Source: Halogranum rubrum (GTDB lineage Archaea > Halobacteriota > Halobacteria > Halobacteriales > Haloferacaceae). From it: a stretch of DNA of 64,000 bases. The stretch covers positions 769,058 to 833,057 of the forward strand of contig NZ_FOTC01000001.1 of assembly GCF_900114455.1 (NCBI RefSeq), written 5' to 3'. The position numbers and the translations under genes are program-made. The notes beneath the pieces are model-generated. The model ran no database searches. It worked only from the letters and a program-made list of their open reading frames with translations, and was not told the DNA's origin. Shown in pieces: positions 45,951 to 54,809 of the stretch (position 1 is the stretch's first letter; the number at the start of each line of letters is the position of its first letter).

Positions 45951-46589
45951 TCACGATTCGACCATCGTCTCGCGAACGAGCGTGCCGAGTCCCCGTCGCA
46001 ACCGCTGGGAGAACGCGTTGTCACTGATGTCGAACTGTGCTGCGAGTTCGCTCACGGTCGTTCCACGGGGGACGTCGAAGTAGCCCTGTTCGTAAGCGAC
46101 GACGATTGCTTCGTGTTGCTCGTCGGTGAGTGCATCGCCACCGTCGGGATACTGCGGGTTGTAGAGCTGACGGAGGATGATAGGGATGTTCTCGGATTCA
46201 CAGCAGTCACGGAACGTCGACAGCGCATCGTGACTGGGGAACTGAATTCGGAAATCCCACCCTTCGCCGACGTTCTCGGCTTCGAGGACCTTGGCGTTCG
46301 TGTCGATGAGGGGGTGGATGAGTCCGTTGACTTCGCGGTTCCAGATGACCTTGAACAGCTTTCGCTGACCGTCTTCGGCGAGGAACTCGACGTGTTCTGT
46401 GAGTGGCGACTCTCGGAGGATAGCCTCTATCTCTTCGGGGTCACCCTCCGAGACCCAGAACAGTGGGATGATAGAGTTCTCTATGGGAACCAGCTGTTCG
46501 AGTTCGATTCTGACGCCCGGAAGCTGCTCCAGTAGCCGACCGAGTTCGAACGCGCTTGCCGGGACGGTGATGTCGACGATGGGAATCAT
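45951..46589 (-). CDS. HTH-10 (Bat-type) transcription regulator 2
   Basis: The 212-residue paralog of the 45085 gene has the same layout: MIPIVDITVPASAFELGRLL, then LTDEQHEAIVVAYEQGYFDV and SELAAQFDISDNAFSQRLRR. Sensor halves share LEQ(L/V)VPI motifs, so they are likely to derive from a local duplication and to bind related signals. Confidence 0.92.
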   Translation of the reverse strand: MIPIVDITVPASAFELGRLLEQLPGVRIELEQLVPIENSIIPLFWVSEGDPEEIEAILRESPLTEHVEFLAEDGQRKLFKVIWNREVNGLIHPLIDTNAKVLEAENVGEGWDFRIQFPSHDALSTFRDCCESENIPIILRQLYNPQYPDGGDALTDEQHEAIVVAYEQGYFDVPRGTTVSELAAQFDISDNAFSQRLRRGLGTLVRETMVES

Positions 46590-46714
46590 CAGGAAGCTCT
46601 AGGATGAGCTATAGTTTGGTGGGAGAGGACAAAGAGCCGTCTACTCTGTGAACGGTCGTCGTGGCGGCTCGCCGACTGACAAACCCTAAGGGCGAAACCG
46701 CCGAATCCGACAGT

Positions 46715-47647
46715 ATGGACAGCATCAACCGGATGGCTATCGAACTCGTCGACGAGGCAATCGACTTCGCCGACGAGCTCAACATCGCGGCGTACGAACT
46801 CGACTCGGAGGCGACGGTACTCGACTTCGGTGTCGAAGCCGACGGTGGTATGGAAGCGGGACTGCTCCTCGCAGAGATTCAGACGGCCGGACTGGCGACG
46901 GTACAGACCCGGATGGACGAACTCGGCGGCGCACCGCTCCCCTACGTCGAACTGTCGACGGACCACCCCGGAATCGCACTGCTCGGCTCGCAGAAAGCCG
47001 GCTGGGAGTTGGAGTTCGAGCACTTCGAGGGACTCGGGAGCGGTCCGGCCCGCGCACTCGTCGGCCAAGAGACCGACTTCGAGCGACTCGGCTACTACGA
47101 CGAGTTCGACCTGACCGTCCTCGCCGTCGAGAGCGTCACGCTCCCAGACGACGAGGTTGCAGAACACGTCGCCGACCTCGCGGGCGTCAACCCCTCGGCC
47201 GTCTTCCTCCCGACGTTCCCCGTCGGCAGTATGGTCGGCAGTGTCACCACGGCGGCCCGCGCCGCGGAACTCGCCGTCTTCCGACTGATGGAACTCGGGT
47301 ACGACCCCTTGGACGTCGTCTCCGCTTCCGCGAGCGCTCCCGTCGCCCCCGTCAGCTACGACGAGGGCGTCGCCATGGGCCGAACGAACGACGCGCTCGC
47401 CTACGCTGGGCAGGTCTATCTGCACGTCCGCGAGGATTTCGACCGCTTCGACGAAGTCGTCTCGACGGCCGCCGACGAGTACGGCACGCGGTTCTACGAC
47501 ATCTTCGAGGACGCCGACTGGGACTTCTACGACGTGCCGGAGACGGTGTTCGCCCCCGCACAGGTCACCATCGACGTCGCCAACGGTCCGACGTACGTCC
47601 ACGGCGAGACGGACGAGGCCCTCGTCGCCGACTCGTTCGGTCTGTGA
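46715..47647 (+). CDS. mch: Methenyltetrahydromethanopterin cyclohydrolase-like protein
   Basis: The 310-residue protein has the Mch family layout, with MAIELVDEAIDFADELNIAA near the N terminus and FPVGSMVGSVTTAARAAELA near 170-190. Mch converts methenyl to formyl tetrahydromethanopterin in methanogens. In haloarchaea it may use a folate-type carrier, which is inference. ATG 46715 is chosen over 46661. Its stop overlaps the GTG of the next gene by 4 nt. Confidence 0.88.
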   Translation: MDSINRMAIELVDEAIDFADELNIAAYELDSEATVLDFGVEADGGMEAGLLLAEIQTAGLATVQTRMDELGGAPLPYVELSTDHPGIALLGSQKAGWELEFEHFEGLGSGPARALVGQETDFERLGYYDEFDLTVLAVESVTLPDDEVAEHVADLAGVNPSAVFLPTFPVGSMVGSVTTAARAAELAVFRLMELGYDPLDVVSASASAPVAPVSYDEGVAMGRTNDALAYAGQVYLHVREDFDRFDEVVSTAADEYGTRFYDIFEDADWDFYDVPETVFAPAQVTIDVANGPTYVHGETDEALVADSFGL

Positions 47648-48177
47648 GGTTCAAACTCGTCCCCGCCGCGCCGGCCGACCTCTCGTTCGTCGCGGACGCG
47701 CAGCGCGCCGTGCCGCTGGTTCCGGGGTCGGAGGACGACTGCTGTGCGCGACTGATGCGCCGACTGGACCTCCCCAGCAGAGACGTCGCCCGGACGTGGC
47801 TCACCTTCCTTCGGGCGCTCGAACTCGTCGAGGAGACGCCGTCGGGGTTCAAACGACGACGTGTCGACCCGACCGACTCCCACCTCCGCGAAGCGTTTCG
47901 GCGGCGGGTGTTCGGTGCCGAAGAGGTGTTAGCGGCGCTCGGTGAGGCGGACGGACCGCTCACCGCCGAGGAGGCGTTCGAGCAGTTCCGAGAGCGCGTT
48001 CCGGTCTGGGAGCACCACAAGAACCCCCAGACGTGGGAGGAGCTGTGGACTGAGCGAGTCGGCGACCTGCTCGAGTGGCTAGTGCTTCTGGACCTCGCGG
48101 AGCAGGTCGAAGAAACCGAAGAAGTCCAAGATGTCGACGGAGTCAGCGGCGGCTTTCGTCCGTCTCAGTCCCGGTAG
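47644..48177 (+). CDS. Conserved protein coupled to Mch, unknown
   Basis: The 177-residue protein starts with GTG 47644 inside the last codon of the mch gene. An N-terminal winged-helix-like part (about 40-90, DVARTWLTFLRALELVEETP) and a C-terminal charged helical region suggest a DNA- or protein-binding accessory. It is not recognised by name. Its 3' end overlaps the GTPase gene on the other strand by 13 nt. Confidence 0.75.
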   Translation: MRFKLVPAAPADLSFVADAQRAVPLVPGSEDDCCARLMRRLDLPSRDVARTWLTFLRALELVEETPSGFKRRRVDPTDSHLREAFRRRVFGAEEVLAALGEADGPLTAEEAFEQFRERVPVWEHHKNPQTWEELWTERVGDLLEWLVLLDLAEQVEETEEVQDVDGVSGGFRPSQSR

Positions 48178-49775
48178 ACCTTCGTCACGGTCCCGACACC
48201 TTTGCTCTGGCCCTCGCGGAAGACGAAGCGTTGGCCTTCCTCGACACAGTACGGACGGAACTTGAACTCGACGCGAGCGTGGCCCGTATCGCCAGGGAGG
48301 AGTTGCCCACCTTCCGGGTAGAAGACGGCCGCCTCGCTGACGGTTTCGAGGTGGATGACGGGTTCGTAGCCCGCCCCGATTCGGGTCGGATGGTTGAGCA
48401 CCATCACGTCTGCCTCGAACGATTTGGCTGCGATTGGCTCCATCTCGGGGTCGACGAGTACCATCCCGCGGTCTATCTCGTGTTCTTTGACGCCTTTGAG
48501 TGCGATGCCGACGATTCGCCCGGCTTTCGCCCTGTCGACGCGGTGGTAGTGCATCTCGATGGAGCGGACTTCCACCTCTCTGAACTGGCCGTCGGCCATC
48601 GGTCCGAGCAGGAGGGTGTCGCCCGCTTCGACGCTTCCGGCGGTGACTGTCCCCGACGCGACGGCACCGACACCAGTCACGCTGTAGGTGCGGTCGATGT
48701 ACATCCGGAACTGGCCGCCCTCGGCGCTGGTCTTCGGTAGACGCTCGAACAACTGGTCGAGTGTGTCGAGTCCCTGCATCGTGACGGCGCTCGTCTGGAC
48801 GATTGGCACGACCGACGAACTGATCTCCTCGACGGCGGCGTCGACGCCGTGACGTTCGACGAGCAGCGGCGTCTTCCCCACGTCGCGGAGCAGTCGTTCG
48901 ACCTCGCGTTCGACCTCGGAGATTCGCTCCTCGCTCACGGCGTCGACTTTCGTCAGCGCGACGACGGTCGGCAACTCGGTCGCCAAGAGGATACCGAGAT
49001 GTTCGCGAGTCGTCCGCGTCGGACCGTCGTCGGCGGCGACGACGAGCAGACCGTAGTCGAGTTTCTGGCCGACGAGTCCCCGGATGGTCGTCCGGAGCCA
49101 CGGTTCGTGGCCGACGGTGTCGACGAACGAGACGAGACGGTCCGCCGTCTCGACGACTCTCGCTCGGTCGGTACGGCGGTGCGGGTTGTCCATGTGGACC
49201 GGACCGTCCTCGTCGAAGCCGTAGACGGCGTAGGAGAGGTCCGCCGAGAGGCCGCGCTCGACTTCGTGCGGTTGTACGTCCAGGAACCCGCGAGTGCCGC
49301 CGTTACCGTCGTCGGCCTGTCCGGTGACGAGCGACCCGACGAGCGTGCTCTTGCCGTGGTCGACGTGACCGGCGGTGCCGACGATGATGTGGTTGTCGTC
49401 GGATTCGAGGTACGCACCTTCACGGACGGTGGCGATGCCGACGAGTCCGCGTTCGCCAGCGTCGCCGACGCCCCACGTCTCGACGGTGTCGATGTGGGCA
49501 CCGGCTTCCTCGGCGAGGAGCGAGAGTACGTCCATCGTCTCGGAGAAGGCAGCAGGCGAGATACCGGCGATGCCGCCGTCGTCGGTGACACCGACCACGT
49601 AGGTCGCTTCGCCGTCGCCGGACAGTACACGGTGTCGCAGTTGGGCGGCGAGGCTCTCCATTCTGCCGTCGGCGAGGTGGAGGTCACGAGAGAGACGTTC
49701 TTTGAACTCGATGTTCCCGCCTTCCTCTTCGCCGCGTTCGAGGGCCTCGTTCAGAACGGCCCGGTCCGCGCTCAT
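48165..49775 (-). CDS. GTPBP1-type translational GTPase
   Basis: The 536-residue protein has G1 GTAGHVDHGKST (near 133-144), G3 DTVGHEPW and G4 TKVD, followed by EF-Tu-type beta-barrel domains (RTYSVTGVGAVASGTVTAG, then the HARVEFKFRPYCVEEGQRFV strand). GTPBP1-like factors are involved in mRNA or ribosome quality control in eukaryotes. The archaeal role is not settled. The N-terminal 130 residues form an extra domain. It is a single gene with a TATA-like GCTATATG upstream. Confidence 0.9.
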   Translation of the reverse strand: MSADRAVLNEALERGEEEGGNIEFKERLSRDLHLADGRMESLAAQLRHRVLSGDGEATYVVGVTDDGGIAGISPAAFSETMDVLSLLAEEAGAHIDTVETWGVGDAGERGLVGIATVREGAYLESDDNHIIVGTAGHVDHGKSTLVGSLVTGQADDGNGGTRGFLDVQPHEVERGLSADLSYAVYGFDEDGPVHMDNPHRRTDRARVVETADRLVSFVDTVGHEPWLRTTIRGLVGQKLDYGLLVVAADDGPTRTTREHLGILLATELPTVVALTKVDAVSEERISEVEREVERLLRDVGKTPLLVERHGVDAAVEEISSSVVPIVQTSAVTMQGLDTLDQLFERLPKTSAEGGQFRMYIDRTYSVTGVGAVASGTVTAGSVEAGDTLLLGPMADGQFREVEVRSIEMHYHRVDRAKAGRIVGIALKGVKEHEIDRGMVLVDPEMEPIAAKSFEADVMVLNHPTRIGAGYEPVIHLETVSEAAVFYPEGGQLLPGDTGHARVEFKFRPYCVEEGQRFVFREGQSKGVGTVTKVYRD

Positions 49776-49934
49776 GGCCGGGGATAGGCAACCCCTTCAT
49801 ATAGCCCTTTTCGTGTTGTGGGTACCCATACCACAATAGTGCTCCAGAGCGTATTCAACCCTCACCGACTCGTAGACGGTCGATTCGACTGAGACTGGGC
49901 CACGTCGAGAAACCGAACACACCGAGAACGGGCG

Positions 49935-50447
49935 TCAGTCGGTCAGCGTCTCGTACGCCTGATTGACACGCTTGAACGCCTCTTCGCTCCCGTTTTCGGT
50001 GTCGGGATGTACCTCCTTGACCTTCGAGCGGTAGGCTCGTTTGACCTCGTCGGCCGTCGCGCTGGCGTCCACTCCGAGTGTTCGGTACGCTTCCGCCCGA
50101 GAGGGGCCGCTACGCGCACTCGGTGCACGGTCGGTTCGACCGGTTCCACCCGCTCGTGCTCCGCTCGCCGTCGCGCGCCGGTAGTTCTCGCGGACGTTCT
50201 CTCGTCGGGCACCCGCGCCGAACCCGCCGAATCGCTCCCGTTCGCGTGGGTCGCCCCGTTGGACGCGGCGTCGGCTCCGACTCTTGAGGCGACCGCTAGC
50301 TTGGAACCACATGAAGTACGCCGTCGCTCCGAACGGCAGGGAGAGTGCGATGAGGAACGGCTGGTAGACGAGTCCGAGCACCGCCACGAGCACGGTTATC
50401 CCTGCGAACACCGAGGCGAGCGCCATCACGAGCTGGTCGCGGTCCAC
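49935..50447 (-). CDS. Membrane-anchored J-domain protein
   Basis: The 170-residue protein has two N-terminal transmembrane segments (about 7-45), an Arg/Gly-rich linker and a C-terminal J domain (about 112-170, AYRTLGVDASATADEVKRAY with the HPD motif in VHPDTENG). It may recruit DnaK at the membrane. The family is DnaJ-like. It is divergent from the zinc-finger gene at 50536. Confidence 0.85.
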   Translation of the reverse strand: MDRDQLVMALASVFAGITVLVAVLGLVYQPFLIALSLPFGATAYFMWFQASGRLKSRSRRRVQRGDPRERERFGGFGAGARRENVRENYRRATASGARAGGTGRTDRAPSARSGPSRAEAYRTLGVDASATADEVKRAYRSKVKEVHPDTENGSEEAFKRVNQAYETLTD

Positions 50448-50535
50448 ATCGTCGCTATGGAGTCAACGATTGTAAGACTCTCGTCGACGGCGCGTCGGCC
50501 TCAGCGCTCAAGGGTCTGAGTCTCGAAGCCCCGGT

Positions 50536-50754
50536 ATGAGTCTCAGTGGCCTCTGTCAAGTGTGTGAATCCACGACTGCCGAACACAGCTGCGACCAGTG
50601 TGGAACGCAGGTGTGTGACGAGCATTTCGACCAGATGCGAGGCGTCTGTGTCCGCTGTGCCACCGAACTGGAGCAGGACGGCGTCGGTGTCGACCCCGAC
50701 AGGCCCACCGGAACGGGCCACGACGACACCGGTCCCGGCACAGAAATGCGGTGA
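50536..50754 (+). CDS. Small zinc-finger protein (HIT/B-box type)
   Basis: The 72-residue protein has three Cys pairs, CQVC, CDQC and CVRC, with CDEHF between, a cross-brace zinc layout. Such small zinc proteins are frequent in haloarchaea and are thought to mediate protein contacts. The C-terminal 30 residues are polar. It is a single gene. Confidence 0.75.
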   Translation: MSLSGLCQVCESTTAEHSCDQCGTQVCDEHFDQMRGVCVRCATELEQDGVGVDPDRPTGTGHDDTGPGTEMR

Positions 50755-50815
50755 TTGCTGGTGCGTGATAGCACGCAACACTAACGCTATCTCTCCCGGA
50801 CACGTACCGTAACTG

Positions 50816-50953
50816 ATGAACACGACGACCAGCGTACACGACTCGACACACACCGGAGAGAACGTTCTCCATCGCTGTGACGCGTGCGGACGGGAGTTCC
50901 GAACGCTCGCCGCGCTCGACGACCACGTCAACTCGGTCGGACTGGTCTACTGA
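50816..50953 (+). CDS. 45-residue C2H2-like zinc finger
   Basis: The 45-residue protein reads a single finger: CDACGREF, RTLAALDDH and then NSVGLVY to the end. C-x2-C and the first His are present, but the last His of a classic finger is missing, since the protein ends 8 residues after His37. It lies next to the 50536 zinc-finger gene and 9 nt before the pyrF stop on the other strand. Confidence 0.7.
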   Translation: MNTTTSVHDSTHTGENVLHRCDACGREFRTLAALDDHVNSVGLVY

Positions 50954-50962
50954 CCGCTCGCC

Positions 50963-51766
50963 TCACCGAAACTGGTTCAGTCGACGCTTGAGGCGACGGG
51001 CCGCGTCGCCCGCCGCCTTGTCGAACGCCTCGCCCTCGCCAGCGAAGATGATGCCGCGCGAGGAGTTGACGAGACCAACACCCTCGGCGAGACCGAACTC
51101 GACGGCCGCCTCGGCGTCGCCACCCTGTGCGCCGACACCGGGGACGAGAAACGGTAGGTGCGGGACCTGTTCGCGAATCGCTTCGAGTTCGTCGGGTGCA
51201 GTCGCGCCGACGACGAGTCCGACGTTGCCGTGTTGGTTCCAGAGGTCTGCGAGTGCCGCCACTCGCTCGTAGACTCGCTCGCCCGAGGCGAGTTCGAGGT
51301 CTTGCAGGTCCTCTCCACCGGGGTTCGAGGTTCGACAGAGGACAAACACGCCCTTACCGGCCCGGTCGATGAACGGTTGCAACGAGTCGCGGCCCATGTA
51401 GGGGTTGACCGTGATGGCGTCGACGTGGTCGAGCAGTTTGGCGTACTGTCGCGTCGTGTTGCCGATGTCGGCGCGCTTGGCGTCGAGGAGGACGGGCACG
51501 TCCTTCCCGTGTGCGTAGGCGATGGTCTCCCGGAGCGACCGCCAGCCGTCGGCGTCCTCGTAGAACGCCGCGTTCGGCTTGTAGCAGGCGGCGTGTTCGT
51601 GGGTTGCGTCGATGATGCGGCGGTTGAACGCCCACTGCGGGAGGTCTTTGTCTTGCAGATGTTCGGGGATGCGCTTCGGGTCGGCGTCGAGACCGACGGA
51701 GACGACGCTGTCGACACGCTCGATGCGCTCGCCGAGACGCTCGAAGAAGTTCACGTTCGCGGCCAT
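50963..51766 (-). CDS. pyrF: Orotidine 5'-phosphate decarboxylase
   Basis: PyrF makes UMP from OMP, the last step of de novo pyrimidine synthesis. The 267-residue protein has the active-site DAKRAD at 95-100, with Asp95, Lys97 and Asp100, and TSNPGGEDLQ and PGVGAQGGD near the phosphate site. The length and layout are of the longer type 2 group. It is alone, without other pyr genes in the window. Confidence 0.96.
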   Translation of the reverse strand: MAANVNFFERLGERIERVDSVVSVGLDADPKRIPEHLQDKDLPQWAFNRRIIDATHEHAACYKPNAAFYEDADGWRSLRETIAYAHGKDVPVLLDAKRADIGNTTRQYAKLLDHVDAITVNPYMGRDSLQPFIDRAGKGVFVLCRTSNPGGEDLQDLELASGERVYERVAALADLWNQHGNVGLVVGATAPDELEAIREQVPHLPFLVPGVGAQGGDAEAAVEFGLAEGVGLVNSSRGIIFAGEGEAFDKAAGDAARRLKRRLNQFR

Positions 51767-51918
51767 TTACCGAGGACTCTCGGTCGGGGAGACTAAGTGT
51801 TCTCCTTTCGCGCGTCTGGCGTCCTCCGAACCCCTACTCACCCACGCCACGCGGCCAAATTCACACTGCGGCGAAAACTTAATCAAGATTGTCTGTCTTT
51901 TCAGTCAAAGCGGACTGA

Positions 51919-53430
51919 ATGTTCGAATCTACTGCGGGAGTCGTAGTCGTGATAGAGCGTGAGCGTGAGAGCGCCGCAGAGGCCCTCACAGAGCTGGCAG
52001 ACGACGCCCGTGTCGAGTCGGTGTCGGAGTCGTCGGCGTTCGCCACATTCGTCGAATCGAGCGACGAGGCTGTCGACTGTGTCGTCGTCGGGGACGGGAC
52101 GACGGCCCTCTCGACAGTCGTCGACGACGTTCGAGACGTCGCTGCCGACGTCCCACTCGTCGCCTTTCGACCAGCCACGACCACACCGCCGGGTGCCGCT
52201 CTCGACGCGGGAGTGACGGACGTCGTTCCGTCAGACGGGCCGGACGCGACGCGACTCCTCGTTCGACGTGTCGAGCGCGAAGTCTCCCACCGCCGTCGCG
52301 AGCGTGAACACGCGGAGACGGCGAACCTGCTCGATACGCTGTTCGAGCAGATACCCCTCCATCTGTACGTCAAAGACACCGACGGGCGACACCTTCGAGT
52401 CAGTCGCGCGTACACCGACGACCCCGAGCAGTACGTCGGCAAGACGGACGTCGAACTGGCCGGGAGCGAGGAGAGTCGACAGACCTACGCCGACGACATG
52501 CGCGTCATCGAGGAGAACGAACCGATTCTGTACAAACGTGAGCCCCTCGTCAGAGAAGTCGGTGACCGGTTCTCGGTCGACGACTTACAGCGCCACTACA
52601 GTGAGACGCGACCGGACGTGGAGGCGCTGAACGGGGAGACGGTAGACGACGAGCGGTACGAGGGTTGGGTACTCACTTCGAAGGTTCCGTGGCGAGACGT
52701 CGACGGCGACGTCGTCGGACTCATCGGCGTCACTATCGACGTGAGCCAACAGGAGGCCTATCGACGACTCCTCGAACGGCAGAACACCCGGTTGGAGGAG
52801 TTCGCGAGCGTCGTCGCACACGACATCAGGAACCCGCTGAACGTCGCGGCGGGATACATCGAGTTGACGCGAGAGACCGGCAACCTCGACCATCTCCAGC
52901 GTGTCGTCGCCGCGCACGGACGAATCGCCGACCTCGTCGACGACGTCCTGACGCTGGCGCGTGGCGGAAACGACATCAAACAGGTCTCTCTCGTCTCGCT
53001 CGACGCACTCGTCACAGAAGCGTGGGAGACGGTCGATTCCGAGACGCAGGCGGCGACGCTCAGTATAGACGGCCCGCTGGGTTCGATACGTGCCGACAAG
53101 ACACGGATGCTGGCACTCTTGGAGAACCTGTTTTCGAACGCAGTCGAGCACGGTGTGAGAGACACCGCAGCGACGACTGGCGACGCACACGTCAACGTTC
53201 GCGTAGGCCGCCTTCCGAACGGTTTCTACGTCGAGGACGACGGACCGGGGATTCCCGACGACGTCCGTGAGCGACTGTTCGAGCAAGGGGTGACCACCAC
53301 TCCCGACGGGACGGGATTCGGACTCGCAATCGTCCAACGCGTCGCCGAGGCACACGGGTGGGACGTCGACGTCGTCGACGCCACCGACGGAGCGACTACC
53401 TCGGGTGCACGGTTCGAGATTCGAGAGTGA
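51919..53430 (+). CDS. PAS-domain sensor histidine kinase
   Basis: The 503-residue soluble kinase has a divergent receiver-like N domain (about 1-130, lacking the usual phosphoacceptor pocket) and a PAS domain (about 140-280, LFEQIPLHLYVKDTDGRHL). It then has HisKA with His301 (VVAHDIRNPLNVAAGYI) and HATPase (LLENLFSNAVEHG; GLAIVQRVAEAHGW). No signal peptide or membrane segment is seen. A TATA-like AACTTAAT lies about 40 nt upstream. No response regulator is adjacent. Confidence 0.92.
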   Translation: MFESTAGVVVVIERERESAAEALTELADDARVESVSESSAFATFVESSDEAVDCVVVGDGTTALSTVVDDVRDVAADVPLVAFRPATTTPPGAALDAGVTDVVPSDGPDATRLLVRRVEREVSHRRREREHAETANLLDTLFEQIPLHLYVKDTDGRHLRVSRAYTDDPEQYVGKTDVELAGSEESRQTYADDMRVIEENEPILYKREPLVREVGDRFSVDDLQRHYSETRPDVEALNGETVDDERYEGWVLTSKVPWRDVDGDVVGLIGVTIDVSQQEAYRRLLERQNTRLEEFASVVAHDIRNPLNVAAGYIELTRETGNLDHLQRVVAAHGRIADLVDDVLTLARGGNDIKQVSLVSLDALVTEAWETVDSETQAATLSIDGPLGSIRADKTRMLALLENLFSNAVEHGVRDTAATTGDAHVNVRVGRLPNGFYVEDDGPGIPDDVRERLFEQGVTTTPDGTGFGLAIVQRVAEAHGWDVDVVDATDGATTSGARFEIRE

Positions 53431-53460
53431 GCCGTTCGGTCACTCGGTCGCTTGGTCGTC

Positions 53461-54717
53461 TCAGGCCGACTGTTCTCTCTGTCGTTGTACGGGGCGTTCC
53501 CACACCCAGACAGCGCCCGCGCCGACGAGGAGCACGACACCGAAGACGGCGAGTGCACCCGTCGGGTCGGCCACGTCGGCGGCGACGCCACCGGCCAACT
53601 CGAACGGGATGACTGCCAGCGAGTAGACCATCGACGCCGCCGACAGTACTGTCGCCCGACCCACCGACTCGACGCGGTCGTTGACGTACTGATTGCCGAG
53701 CGTCACCGACGCGGTGTTGACCGCGCGGGCGACGAAGAACACCGGGACAGCGAGCAGTGGCGCGACCCACAGTGTCGCAAAGAGGACGCCGACGACGACG
53801 GGGACGACGGTGAACCATCTGGCGACTCCGATACGCTCCTCGATGACGCCCGTGTTGTAGCTCACGAGTGCAGCGACCAGCGTGAATCCGCTGTAGACGA
53901 GACCCACGGCCGTCCGACTGGACGATTCGGGGACGCCGAGGCGGAGCGCCGTCACCTGTGCGACGGGTTGGTCGAAGATGTACGTCATCTGGAGGACGCC
54001 GAACAGGAGCGCGAAGTAGAGGACGAACGCTCGAAGCGGTGGCCGGGCGAGTTGCGTACGAATCACGCGAACCGCCGTGGCGACGGTGTAGGTCTCTGCT
54101 TCCGCCTCTGGCTCCCGGTTCCCGTGCTCTGAGACGGTCAAGAGGATAGGGATGCCGAGTGCCGTCACCGCCGCCGTCGCGAAGAACGGGAGACGGAAGT
54201 CGATATCTGCCAGTGCCCCACCCAGCGGTGCAGTGACTGCACCCATCGCGAGACCGATAGCCGTCGCTCGCCCCCGAATCGTGGCGAAGTCTCCGGTCTG
54301 GCTCCGCTCGCCCAAGAGGTCGTAGAGCCACGCGTCGTCGCTTCCCGACCGGAACGTCTGGCCGACGGCCCACGTCCCGTAGACGACGGCGAACTCGGGG
54401 AACGTCGTCGACAGCCCCATCCCGACCGTCGAGAGCGCGATAATCGTCGTGCCGAGGAGCATCCCGTTGCGCCGACCCAGTCGGTCACCGACGTAGCCGG
54501 TCGGAACCTCGCTGACGACGAGCGCGACCCACCAGATGCTGTTGAGCGCGCCGACTTCGGTGAACGAGAGCCCCTGCGCTCGGACGAAGAGAATCCAGAT
54601 GGCGGCGGTGAAACTCGCGTAGGTCGTCGCCGTGTAGGCGTAGTACGTCAGCAGTGGGAGACGAGAGGCCGAAGAGAGTGTCGAGAGACGGCGCATCAGT
54701 TCGTACCGGAGCGTCAC
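53461..54717 (-). CDS. MFS transporter
   Basis: The 418-residue protein has twelve probable transmembrane helices and the MFS loop GYVGDRLGRRNGMLLGTTII near 74-93. It resembles drug exporters. It starts at GTG 54717 or ATG 54696. A perfect 7-bp palindrome lies 21-40 nt before the GTG. It is divergent from the winged-helix regulator at 54810. Confidence 0.87.
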   Translation of the reverse strand: MTLRYELMRRLSTLSSASRLPLLTYYAYTATTYASFTAAIWILFVRAQGLSFTEVGALNSIWWVALVVSEVPTGYVGDRLGRRNGMLLGTTIIALSTVGMGLSTTFPEFAVVYGTWAVGQTFRSGSDDAWLYDLLGERSQTGDFATIRGRATAIGLAMGAVTAPLGGALADIDFRLPFFATAAVTALGIPILLTVSEHGNREPEAEAETYTVATAVRVIRTQLARPPLRAFVLYFALLFGVLQMTYIFDQPVAQVTALRLGVPESSSRTAVGLVYSGFTLVAALVSYNTGVIEERIGVARWFTVVPVVVGVLFATLWVAPLLAVPVFFVARAVNTASVTLGNQYVNDRVESVGRATVLSAASMVYSLAVIPFELAGGVAADVADPTGALAVFGVVLLVGAGAVWVWERPVQRQREQSA

Positions 54718-54737
54718 CGTGGGAGCACAAAGCCTCT

Positions 54738-54757
54738 TCCTGAAGCGAATTTCAGGA
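54738..54757. promoter_or_regulatory. 7-bp inverted repeat, candidate operator
   Basis: TCCTGAA at 54738-54744 and TTCAGGA at 54751-54757 form a perfect inverted pair with a 6-bp spacer, on the putative core promoter of the MFS gene. The divergent regulator at 54810 is the most likely protein to bind it. Confidence 0.5.
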
Positions 54758-54809
54758 CCGAGTCACCCCGACGGAACGATTTAGTCACTCGACACAGAAC
54801 CACCGAGTC

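Noticed and set aside
49816-49836. Imperfect palindrome TTGTGGGTA...TACCACAA upstream of the GTPase gene
   Set aside because: The halves differ by an inserted base, and there is no neighbouring regulator that would suggest an operator.
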